DNA from: CAZVEV01 sp964625865
GTDB lineage: Bacteria; Planctomycetota; Phycisphaerae; SM23-33
DNA length: 7,706 bases
Direction of reading: 5' to 3'
NCBI GenBank assembly: GCA_964625865.1
Contig: CAZVEV010000293.1
Location: forward strand, 1 to 7,706
Positions 1 to 5,712 of the stretch are shown here, piece by piece. Every line of letters starts with the position of its first letter. Within the stretch, counting starts at the first letter, position 1. A program made the translations under genes and the position numbers. The notes under the pieces are model-generated. The model ran no database searches. It saw only the letters and a list, made by a program, of their open reading frames with translations, and was not told where the DNA came from.

Positions 1-285
1 CGGCGCGCTGGCGGCGAGCCGGGTCATCTCGGCTTCGGCCGCCGCGGTCAGCTTGACCCACCCCCCGCCCTGCGCCACGTCCCCGCTCGCGGCGCCGCTT
101 GCGGCTTCGCACCCGGTTCGGCAGGAACAGCCCTCCGGCTCGGACGCACACCCCCCCGCTATCGCACAGATCGCCACCACGACGGAAGAAAAAGGGGTCA
201 GGAACCTTTTCTTCGTACCCTCCCCCGCGCCATCGGTAGTCTCACCGGAACCAGAAAAGGTTCCTGACCCCTTTTTCTTCTTCAT
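1..285 (-). CDS. Putative cysteine-rich lipoprotein, N-terminal part, runs off the left edge
   Basis: The reading frame is open for 95 codons from ATG at 285..283 to the window edge, so no stop is visible. The ATG overlaps the TGA of the upstream sulfatase gene as ATGA, a usual sign of translational coupling. Residues 25-45 look like an export signal: basic KKR, a hydrophobic run (VVVAICAIAGG), then Cys46. AGGC is only a fair lipobox because -3 is Ala rather than Leu. A Cys cluster follows (46, 53, 55, 59), then a Gly/Ala linker and the start of a more ordinary domain (WVKLTAAAEAEMTRL). Codons strongly favour G/C in third position. Residues 2-34 are encoded by the perfect palindrome at 185..280, so the N-terminus before the signal is abnormal. 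The original start may have been elsewhere, for example GTG at 180 or 177. I do not recognise the family. A non-coding left end is the main alternative. Confidence 0.5.
   Translation of the reverse strand, partial: MKKKKGSGTFSGSGETTDGAGEGTKKRFLTPFSSVVVAICAIAGGCASEPEGCSCRTGCEAASGAASGDVAQGGGWVKLTAAAEAEMTRLAASAP
185..280. repeat. Perfect 28-bp inverted repeat with 40-nt spacer, REP/MITE-like
   Basis: Bases 185..212 are the exact reverse complement of 253..280, and 213..252 is the spacer. Each arm contains the core GGGGTCAGGAACC flanked by A-rich and T-rich tracts (AAAA...TTTT), so each arm is itself partly palindromic. The right arm ends 2 nt before the sulfatase B stop codon, and the whole 96-bp unit lies inside the start of the downstream lipoprotein frame, adding 32 codons without breaking it. 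Similar GGGGTCAGG(A/C)ACC-type repeats occur in many bacterial genomes near REP-associated tyrosine transposases; I recall this from general knowledge and have not searched. On the minus strand the distal arm ends in CCCCTTTTTCTTC, so it could also act as a terminator or attenuator. Confidence 0.85.
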
Positions 286-1943
286 ATCTTCCGTTCTTTG
301 ACGCCCGCCAGGCGCGGCGAGCGAGTACGGGTCAGCCAGTCCACCAGACGACGCTTCATCGCCTGAGCCTGTTTAACGTGGTCGGCCTTGCGAGGGTTCT
401 GGCCGATCAGGTTATTCATCTCGTGCGGGTCCTTCGTCAGGTCGTACAGGGCGTCGACGGCGCGGGACTTCGGATCGTGTGAGGTGATGTACTTCCAGCC
501 GGCAGTGCGAACCATCATGGTCGGCCCGCTGCGCCCGCCCCACTCGGCCACGCAGTAGTCGCGCTTGTCGTCGGCCTTGCCGTCAATCAGCCCCCGCAGG
601 CTGCGCCCGTCGGACGGGCGGGGCTTGTGACTGAGGTAGTCCAGGATCGTCGCGAACAGGTCCACGTGCGAGACCGGCGCCGCGACGGTCGATCCGCCCC
701 GAATCGCACCGGGCAGGCGCATCAGCAGCGGGATGTGGGCCGAGCCCTCGTAGAAGACCATCTTCGAGTGCAGCCCGTGGTCGCCCAGCATCTCGCCGTG
801 ATCGCTCGTGAAGATCACCAGCGTGTTCTTGTCGAGGCCATGCTTCTTGAGCCTCGCCAGGATCTGCCCCACCCAGTGGTCGATCTCGGCCACCATGCCG
901 TAGTAGTTCGACCGCATCTGGCGGACGTGGACCTTGTTGCGGTAGCGCTTCATCTCATCCTGGGCGGCCCGGGCGGCGTAGGGGGTGTTGCGCATCGGGT
1001 CGGCGATGCTCGCCGGCGGGTCGATGTCCTTGGCCGGGTACATCCCGTAGTACGGCTCGGGCAGGACCATCGGCGGGTGCGGCGGGCCGAACGAGCAGGT
1101 CAGCGAGAAGGGCTTGTCCTTGACGCGATCCAGGGCGGCCAGGACCTCCCCGGCCACGAACGCCGTTCGCGAGTGGGCGGCCGGCACGTCGAGACAGCCG
1201 TAACTTCCGGCCTGGCTGCCCAATTTCGAGCCCTTGACCTTCTTGGGGTCCTTTCCCGCCCGCCGGGCGGCCTGCTTGGCCTCGCGAAGGCGCCTGTCAA
1301 GCTTGCCCGCGTCCATCCCGTATCGCCAGTCCAGCGGGTCGGGCCTGTAGGGCCTGCCCGAGCCGTTGTCCAGCAGTTCGCCCTTGCTCGGCGCGCGGGG
1401 CTTGACGTGCTTTTCGACGTAAGCCTTGTACGCCGCAGCCTGGCCGGGCACCTTGGCGTCGCGCGAGTGCTTGCCCGTCTGGCGGACCGGGTTCTTGTAC
1501 GTCGAGGCGAACTTGAACGGCGTGTGCCACTTGCCGTAGTACTCCGTGTGGTAGCCCGCGGCGGCAAGCAGGTTGTCGAACGTCGGCACGTCGGCGCCCG
1601 AGTCGTGCTCGCAGTCGCCGTTGCCCAGCACGCCGACCGACGTGATGCTCTTGCCCGTCAGGATGACCGCCCGGGCGGGCACGCAGATGGCGCAGTTGCT
1701 GTAGGCGTTTTCGAAGTACACCCCGTCGCGGGCCAGCGCATCCAGGTGGGGCGTCTTGAGCACGGGGTTGCCCGCCCGCCCCAGCGCGTCGAACCGCTGC
1801 TGATCGGTCATGATGAACAGCAGGTTGATCGGTCGGTTCGATGCGGCCGGCGGCCCGGCCAGGCCTTGCAGCCCTGACGCTGCGACCGACGCCACACCGG
1901 TCGCACGGAGGAGGCCTCGCCTTGTCATTCTTGTCAGATCCAT
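282..1943 (-). CDS. Sulfatase B (formylglycine-dependent, S1 type), Tat-exported
   Basis: This 553-aa enzyme should hydrolyse sulfate esters outside the cytoplasm. Residues 6-30 form a Tat-like signal (TRRGLLRATG, then an Ala/Gly/Val-rich stretch). Sulfatase landmarks appear in order: metal-binding D47-Q48 (MTDQQ), formylglycine site C87-V-P-A-R91 followed by LTG at 95-97, K138-W-H140, H289, metal-binding D381-H382 (SDHGEMLGDHG) and K394. The Ser usual at the fourth position of CxPSR is Ala, which the CxPxR rule allows. Residues 213-243 form an unusually basic segment. A GGAG motif 6 nt before the ATG supports the start. The gene lies 13 nt after sulfatase A and overlaps the next gene by 4 nt, so the three probably share a transcript. 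Activity needs a formylglycine-generating or anaerobic maturase enzyme, which is not in the window. The substrate cannot be read from sequence alone. Confidence 0.93.
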   Translation of the reverse strand: MDLTRMTRRGLLRATGVASVAASGLQGLAGPPAASNRPINLLFIMTDQQRFDALGRAGNPVLKTPHLDALARDGVYFENAYSNCAICVPARAVILTGKSITSVGVLGNGDCEHDSGADVPTFDNLLAAAGYHTEYYGKWHTPFKFASTYKNPVRQTGKHSRDAKVPGQAAAYKAYVEKHVKPRAPSKGELLDNGSGRPYRPDPLDWRYGMDAGKLDRRLREAKQAARRAGKDPKKVKGSKLGSQAGSYGCLDVPAAHSRTAFVAGEVLAALDRVKDKPFSLTCSFGPPHPPMVLPEPYYGMYPAKDIDPPASIADPMRNTPYAARAAQDEMKRYRNKVHVRQMRSNYYGMVAEIDHWVGQILARLKKHGLDKNTLVIFTSDHGEMLGDHGLHSKMVFYEGSAHIPLLMRLPGAIRGGSTVAAPVSHVDLFATILDYLSHKPRPSDGRSLRGLIDGKADDKRDYCVAEWGGRSGPTMMVRTAGWKYITSHDPKSRAVDALYDLTKDPHEMNNLIGQNPRKADHVKQAQAMKRRLVDWLTRTRSPRLAGVKERKI

Positions 1944-1956
1944 CGGTTACTCCATG

Positions 1957-3525
1957 CTATTTGCGTTTCGTCTTTCGCGGGGGCTTGGCCACCGGGGGCA
2001 TCTTCGCTATCTGGTTGCGGCCTGCCGCATCGGTCTCTCGCAGCCATCGGGCCAGGAACGCCCGCATCTGCTTCTCCACGCCGGTCGCCGCCGACTTGCC
2101 GACCAGGTTCTTCGTCTGCAGCGGGTCGGTCTTGCGATCAAACAGCATGTCGCCGTGGGTGCGGAAGTCCCACCGAGCGTATCGCTTGCCCGGGTCCTGC
2201 CAGACGCCCAGCGTGTACCGCCGCCCGATGACAGCGATCTGCGACCAGTTCTCCGAGACGACGTACGTCCTGTCCAGCGGTTTGTCCGCTTGCAGCGTCG
2301 GGCCCAGGCTCAGCCCGTCCAGCGCCCCCGCCCCGGCCGGCCTCTTGACGCCCGTCAGGTCCAGGATCGTCGGATACAGGTCCAGCAGCGAGGCCAGGTC
2401 GTCCCGCACGCGGCCGGCCTTGATCCGCCCGGGCCAGCGGACAATCAGCGGCACGCGGAGGGTGTCTTCGTAGACATTGTGGCCGACGGCGCACTTCTCG
2501 ACCATTCCGTGTCCGGCTACGAAGTCGCCGTGGTCCGACGCGTAGATCACGATCGTATTCTCGTCGAGCCCGAGGCGTTTCAGTTCGGCAAGCACGGCCC
2601 CGATGTGATGGTCGATCTCGCTGACCAGCGCGTAGTAGTAGGCCACGTAGCGCCGATAGATCGCGTGGTCCTTGGCCGCGGTTCCGCAGTTCCACGGCGG
2701 GGTGGTCTTCTGGCGCCAGTTCCGCAGGGCCGGCGGCAGGTTGTCCGGCGGCTCGGAGACGTTGGCGGGCAGGGTGATCTTGTCGACGTCGTAGAGCTTG
2801 GCCCACCGTGCCAGGGGCGTGTACGGCTGGTGGGGATAGATGAACGAGCACCAGCAGAAGAACGGCGCCTCCGCGGCCTTGCACTGCCGCAGGAACTCGA
2901 TCGTCTTGCCCGCCGCATACGCCGTCGTGCGGTTTTCCGCCCTGGTCTGCGAGACATGCGCCATCAGCGACGCCTTGCGCGAGCCCGTGAAGTCGCGCAC
3001 GTGCGATTCGTACTGGCCGCGCTGGCGAACCCAGTCGCCGTAATTCTCGTCCGACGGGTCCTGCTTGGGCGATATCGTCGTCGCCGAACGGTCCCAGCCG
3101 TTCTCGCGAATCCCGCGGGCCAGGTGCATCTTGCCGAACGCCCCCGTGCGATAGCCGCTCGCCCGCATCAGCTTGTGCAGCGGAAGCAGCCCGTCGGTCC
3201 GAGGTGGGGCGTCGGCGTTGTAGAGCACGCCGGTAGTTCGCGGGTACAGCCCCGTGAACATCGCCGTCCGCGACGGGACGCAGACGCCGTCGGGACAGTA
3301 CGCCCGCGAGAACCGCACCCCCTCGGCCGCCAGGCCGTCCAGGTGCGGCGTCCGCACCGTCGGGTGCCCCGCACAGCCCATCACCCCCGCATGGTGCTGA
3401 TCGCTGAACAGCAGCAGCACGTTAGGCCGCCCCGTCGCCCTGGCCGCCGCACCGCGCAGGGGCCCGACGGCAAACGCCGCGCCAGCCACACCGGCAGCCT
3501 TCAGAAACTCACGTCGCTTGTGCAC
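1957..3525 (-). CDS. Sulfatase A (formylglycine-dependent, S1 type), Tat-exported
   Basis: The GTG start at 3525 gives 522 aa. It is chosen over upstream ATGs (3618, 3546) because GGAAGGAG sits 5 nt before it and the protein then begins with a classic twin-arginine signal, KRREFLK, at residues 3-9, followed by an Ala/Gly-rich hydrophobic run to about residue 30. Sulfatase landmarks: D42-Q43, formylglycine motif C82-V-P-S-R86 followed by TG at 91-92, K132 and H134 (GKMH), H232 (YPHQPY), D331-H332 (SDHGDF) and K344. The C-terminus is a short Pro/Lys-rich tail. It shares the fold of sulfatase B, but the intervening regions differ so much that the two are old paralogues, not a recent duplication. 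It is the first gene of the operon. Export through Tat fits formylglycine formation in the cytoplasm before export. The sulfated substrate, probably a glycan, is unknown. Confidence 0.93.
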   Translation of the reverse strand: MHKRREFLKAAGVAGAAFAVGPLRGAAARATGRPNVLLLFSDQHHAGVMGCAGHPTVRTPHLDGLAAEGVRFSRAYCPDGVCVPSRTAMFTGLYPRTTGVLYNADAPPRTDGLLPLHKLMRASGYRTGAFGKMHLARGIRENGWDRSATTISPKQDPSDENYGDWVRQRGQYESHVRDFTGSRKASLMAHVSQTRAENRTTAYAAGKTIEFLRQCKAAEAPFFCWCSFIYPHQPYTPLARWAKLYDVDKITLPANVSEPPDNLPPALRNWRQKTTPPWNCGTAAKDHAIYRRYVAYYYALVSEIDHHIGAVLAELKRLGLDENTIVIYASDHGDFVAGHGMVEKCAVGHNVYEDTLRVPLIVRWPGRIKAGRVRDDLASLLDLYPTILDLTGVKRPAGAGALDGLSLGPTLQADKPLDRTYVVSENWSQIAVIGRRYTLGVWQDPGKRYARWDFRTHGDMLFDRKTDPLQTKNLVGKSAATGVEKQMRAFLARWLRETDAAGRNQIAKMPPVAKPPRKTKRK

Positions 3526-3530
3526 TGGAT

Positions 3531-3538
3531 CTCCTTCC
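3531..3538 (-). promoter_or_regulatory. Strong Shine-Dalgarno site fixing the GTG start of sulfatase A
   Basis: The minus strand reads GGAAGGAG, then ATCCA, then GTG. The 5-nt spacing is ideal and the Tat motif starts two codons later. No comparable site precedes the longer ATG alternatives, so this site decides the start. Confidence 0.8.
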
Positions 3539-3714
3539 GCGCTCATATAGAAAGGCATTACGCACAATGATACCGTTTCTTGCGGCCAGGTTGGTGGAGT
3601 TTCCTCGATGGCGAACATCTGCCCTCGGCGAGGAGAGCATTCCCGGCGTGCCGTTTGGGGCGTTTTCTGGTATCATGGGTTGTGTGGGACATGTTTGAGC
3701 GCGAAAGGCATGCT

Positions 3715-3897
3715 ATGGACTTGGCCAGGCGGTCCGAGGAACGTCGCAGGCGAATGGTCGGGCACAGGGCTCGCGGGTTCGCCGACGCCGAGCGCTGGGA
3801 TCTGGAGTTCTGGCAGAGACAGACGCCCCAGATGCGATTGGCGGCCTACAGGGAAATCCTTCGAGATATCGAGAAGGTCAAGGGACGCCGGCGATAG
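3715..3897 (+). CDS. Small basic protein, putative partner or antitoxin of the adjacent nucleotidyltransferase
   Basis: This 60-aa protein starts at ATG 3715, with GAAAGG 6 nt upstream. An earlier in-frame ATG at 3691 would add 8 residues. The first third is very rich in Arg (RRSEERRRRM). The rest is helical and charged, with ARGFADAERWDLEFW, a QTP...RLAAYREI segment and a basic end (KVKGRRR). Small proteins with a WDLEFW/WDIE-type motif and a following R-L helix are often encoded just before DUF6036/AbiEii-like nucleotidyltransferases; this is from memory, not a search. The stop lies 25 nt before the nucleotidyltransferase start, so they are probably co-transcribed. That gap holds an 11-bp dyad, CCGTCAGACGG (3905..3915), a possible operator. 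TATCAT at 3671 could be a -10 box but lacks a good -35. The antitoxin role is inferred from position only. Confidence 0.65.
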   Translation: MDLARRSEERRRRMVGHRARGFADAERWDLEFWQRQTPQMRLAAYREILRDIEKVKGRRR

Positions 3898-3922
3898 GAC
3901 CTTGCCGTCAGACGGGAAGACC

Positions 3923-4381
3923 ATGGAATCACACTCCGATTTCGAGGACTTGCTGACGCTGCTTGAACAGCACGATGTCCGTTACATCATCGTGGGCGGG
4001 TTGGCCTTCATCTACCACGCCAAACCTCGCTACACCAAGGACATTGACGTCCTCGTCGATCCTGTTGAGGACAATCGCCTTCGCGCGAACAAGGCCCTCG
4101 CCGAGTTCGGAAGTCCGTGGCTGCTCGAGGACGATCCGGAGCAGATCGTGCAGATCGGCATGCCCCCGAACCGAATCGACGTGCTTCAGCAGATCCAGAG
4201 CGTTGACTTCGCCGATGCCTGGGACAAGCGAATACGCGACGTGTACGGCCAGGTAGAGACCAACTGGATCGATCTCGATTCGCTCATCCGCGCCAAACAG
4301 GGCATCGACAATCCGCGCCACCAGGAAGACGTCCGCATCCTGCTGCAAGTCAGAGAATCTCTCCGCCGCGACGACACATGA
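3923..4381 (+). CDS. MNT-type nucleotidyltransferase (DUF6036/AbiEii-like)
   Basis: This 152-aa protein has the minimal nucleotidyltransferase signature. VGG at 24-26 is followed by the catalytic pair D40-I-D42 in the stretch PRYTKDIDVLVD, and a third carboxylate D86 lies in NRIDVLQQ. A C-terminal helical part contains IRAKQGIDNPRHQEDV, typical of this group, where the Lys and the HxxD contribute near the active site. Such enzymes transfer NMP or polymerised nucleotides to proteins or tRNA, and several act as toxins silenced by a small partner gene. ATG 3923 is favoured because GGGA lies 5 nt upstream and the domain begins at once. The longer in-frame extension upstream only reads through the small gene in another frame. 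All three acidic residues are present, so it is probably active. The target is unknown, and a housekeeping or regulatory role is possible. Confidence 0.82.
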   Translation: MESHSDFEDLLTLLEQHDVRYIIVGGLAFIYHAKPRYTKDIDVLVDPVEDNRLRANKALAEFGSPWLLEDDPEQIVQIGMPPNRIDVLQQIQSVDFADAWDKRIRDVYGQVETNWIDLDSLIRAKQGIDNPRHQEDVRILLQVRESLRRDDT

Positions 4382-4420
4382 TGAGCCGTTCTCGTTGAGG
4401 CGCGACCCGAGCGTCACCGC

Positions 4421-4546
4421 ACCCGGCCAGACGCCCAGGCCGCCCCCTGGCCGCCCTTTCGACCTACAAGGGACCTCTTACCCCCTCTGCGGCGGCCGAT
4501 GCGGCTAGGCGCAATGCCAGGGGGCTTCTCGATGTCCTGGCCGGGT
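4421..4546. repeat. Structured intergenic element: two in-register 10-bp inverted repeats
   Basis: ACCCGGCCAG (4421..4430) pairs perfectly with CTGGCCGGGT (4537..4546), and GCCCCCTGGC (4442..4451) pairs perfectly with GCCAGGGGGC (4516..4525). The two stems are separated by 11 nt on each side, so they stack as one long imperfect palindrome of 31-nt arms (22 of 31 paired) closing a 64-nt apical region. That region holds a smaller CCCTT/AAGGG pair (4454..4458 and 4468..4472). It starts 40 nt after the nucleotidyltransferase stop. It may be a terminator-like RNA fold, a small RNA or a decayed mobile repeat. There is no U-tract. Confidence 0.65.
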
Positions 4547-4575
4547 CCTCCGCCACTGCACGCGGGAACTACTCG

Positions 4576-4604
4576 TTGAGCGGCGGGAGCGATGCATGTA
4601 AGAT
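4576..4604 (+). promoter_or_regulatory. Sigma70-like promoter for the DUF1080 gene
   Basis: TTGAGC (4576..4581), a 17-nt spacer and TAAGAT (4599..4604) match the -35 and -10 consensus at 4 of 6 positions each with ideal spacing. Transcription would begin near 4611 and give a leader of about 28 nt that carries the GGAG ribosome site at 4631..4634. Confidence 0.45.
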
Positions 4605-4638
4605 ATGGGCTTTCCGGCAAACCGATTAGTGGAGAAAC

Positions 4639-5466
4639 ATGATGACTGGACGACTGACCATATGGACGTGCGTGGCGGTGGTGGCGCTGGCGTGGGGCGT
4701 GGGCATGGCCGAGGAAAGGCCCGAGCCGACCAACGCCATCAAGGGCTACACCAATACCCCGGTGCTTCCGGGGACCAAGTGGCACGTCCACGACCCGAAC
4801 CGCCCGCAGCCGAAGTACGTTCAGCCGAAATATGACGGCAAGCCCGTGCCCGCACCGGCCGGCGCGAAAGTGCTGTTCGACGGCAAGAGCCTCGACAAGT
4901 GGCGCAACAAGCAGTGGAAGCTCGTCGACGGGGCGATGCAGGTGACCAAGAAGAGCCAGGTCAGCGTCGAGCAGTTCGGCGACATGCATCTTCACGTCGA
5001 GTGGCTGGTCCCCGAGGGCCTGCCCGGCGGATGCCAGAAGCAGGGCAACAGCGGCGTGTACGTGATGGCCAAGTACGAGATCCAGGTCCTGAACTGCTAC
5101 AACAACCGCACGTATCCTGACGGCATGACCGGGGCGATGTACGGGCAGTATCCGCCGATGGTCAACGCCTGTCGCAAACCGGGCCAGTGGCAGGCCTACG
5201 ACATCCACTTCAAGGCCCCGGTGTTCAAGGACGGCAAGCTCGTCAGCGGCGCCTACGTGACGGTGTATCTCAACGGCGTGCTGATCCACGACAACGCGAT
5301 GTACCAGGGCCCGTCGGTCTGGCGCAGGCTGGCCAAGTACACCCCTCACCCGCCCAAGGGCCCGATCTCGCTGCAGGCCCACGGCAGCCCGGTCAGGTAT
5401 CGCAACATCTGGGTCGCCCCGCTGACGAAGAAGCTCGGCCCCGGCGCGCCGAAGTCCGGGAAGTAG
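4639..5466 (+). CDS. DUF1080 / 3-keto-disaccharide hydrolase family secreted protein
   Basis: This 275-aa protein has a Sec signal peptide: hydrophobic residues about 7-21, with likely cleavage after GMA at 22-24. A linker rich in Pro and Tyr follows (GYTNTPVLPGTKWHVHDPN from 36), a leader type I associate with planctomycete members. The lectin-like beta-sandwich of the DUF1080 family spans about 77-260: LFDGKSLDKW (79-88), HLHVEWLVP (117-125), GNSGVYV...YEIQVLN (136-152), WQAYDIHFKAP (184-194), VTVYLNGVLIHDN (207-219) and RYRNIWV (253-259). Some family members hydrolyse 3-keto-glycosides; others are only known as carbohydrate-binding-like folds. GGAG at 4631..4634 serves either of two adjacent ATGs (4639 or 4642). 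The gene has its own promoter upstream and a large palindrome 20 nt after its stop, so it may be monocistronic. A role in extracellular or periplasmic sugar processing is inferred. Confidence 0.88.
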   Translation: MMTGRLTIWTCVAVVALAWGVGMAEERPEPTNAIKGYTNTPVLPGTKWHVHDPNRPQPKYVQPKYDGKPVPAPAGAKVLFDGKSLDKWRNKQWKLVDGAMQVTKKSQVSVEQFGDMHLHVEWLVPEGLPGGCQKQGNSGVYVMAKYEIQVLNCYNNRTYPDGMTGAMYGQYPPMVNACRKPGQWQAYDIHFKAPVFKDGKLVSGAYVTVYLNGVLIHDNAMYQGPSVWRRLAKYTPHPPKGPISLQAHGSPVRYRNIWVAPLTKKLGPGAPKSGK

Positions 5467-5485
5467 GCGGCGCGGGGTGACGGGC

Positions 5486-5554
5486 AGGGCGTACAATTCG
5501 TTGCACGCGGGATGAACAGGCAATCCGTTCCGCGTGCAACGAGTTGCACGCCCT
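5486..5554. repeat. 25-bp imperfect palindrome whose arms are themselves palindromic
   Basis: Arms 5486..5510 and 5530..5554 are complementary at 23 of 25 positions around a 19-nt spacer. The right arm contains CGTGCAA-CGAG-TTGCACG, a perfect 7-bp hairpin with a 4-nt loop. The left arm has the matching CGTACAA-TTCG-TTGCACG with one mismatch and a UUCG-type loop. It can therefore fold as one long stem or as two hairpins. It starts 20 nt after the DUF1080 stop, so it may end that transcript. It resembles dispersed REP-like repeats more than a standard terminator, as no U-tract follows. A smaller dyad, ACGGGT/ACCCGT (5559..5564 and 5575..5580), lies next to it. Confidence 0.8.
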
Positions 5555-5699
5555 ACCGACGGGTTGAGTAGTTGACCCGTTGATCGCAGAGATCGGGCTG
5601 GTCGCTTCAGCGATCCAGCAGGGGTTGTCTGTGCGCGGGATCGCCCCCCCCTCGTTCCGCGCTAACCAATCCCCCGATGCATTCGCCTCACGTTTACGG

Positions 5700-5705
5700 T
5701 ACAAT
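5700..5705 (+). promoter_or_regulatory. -10 box (TACAAT) placed for a leaderless or near-leaderless transcript
   Basis: TACAAT matches the -10 consensus at 5 of 6 positions and lies 7 nt before the ATG at 5713, which would put transcription start at or 1-2 nt before the start codon. No good -35 lies 16-18 nt upstream. The only ribosome-site candidate is a weak GGA inside the same 7 nt. Confidence 0.35.
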
Positions 5706-5712
5706 GGATGAC

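Noticed and set aside
53..301. Plus-strand 82-codon frame at the left edge
   Set aside because: It is Pro/Ser-rich, reads through both arms of the palindrome and has no ribosome site. The minus-strand frame has coupling and a plausible export signal, so it is preferred.
627..1877. Long plus-strand open frame (416 codons) opposite sulfatase B
   Set aside because: It is rich in Arg, Val, His and Gly with no domain or signal, and lies fully antisense to a gene with all catalytic motifs intact. In GC-rich DNA such antisense frames are expected.
1810..3570. Plus-strand open frame of 586 codons opposite sulfatase A
   Set aside because: It has low-complexity Arg/Pro/Val composition, no recognisable motif and is antisense to a certain sulfatase. 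It is treated as a composition artefact despite its length.
3560..3680. Matched divergent promoters, with GGTATCAT present on both strands (about 3567..3574 minus, 3669..3676 plus)
   Set aside because: Neither copy has a credible -35 element at 16-18 nt, so the shared octamer may be chance.
3608..3922. Longer N-terminal extension of the nucleotidyltransferase frame
   Set aside because: The extra 105 residues overlap the small upstream gene out of frame and look like random translation. ATG 3923 has a ribosome site and the domain begins immediately.
4414..5523. Minus-strand open frame of 369 codons opposite the DUF1080 gene
   Set aside because: It runs through the palindromes and intergenic DNA at both ends and shows no family features, while the opposite strand encodes a clear DUF1080 protein.
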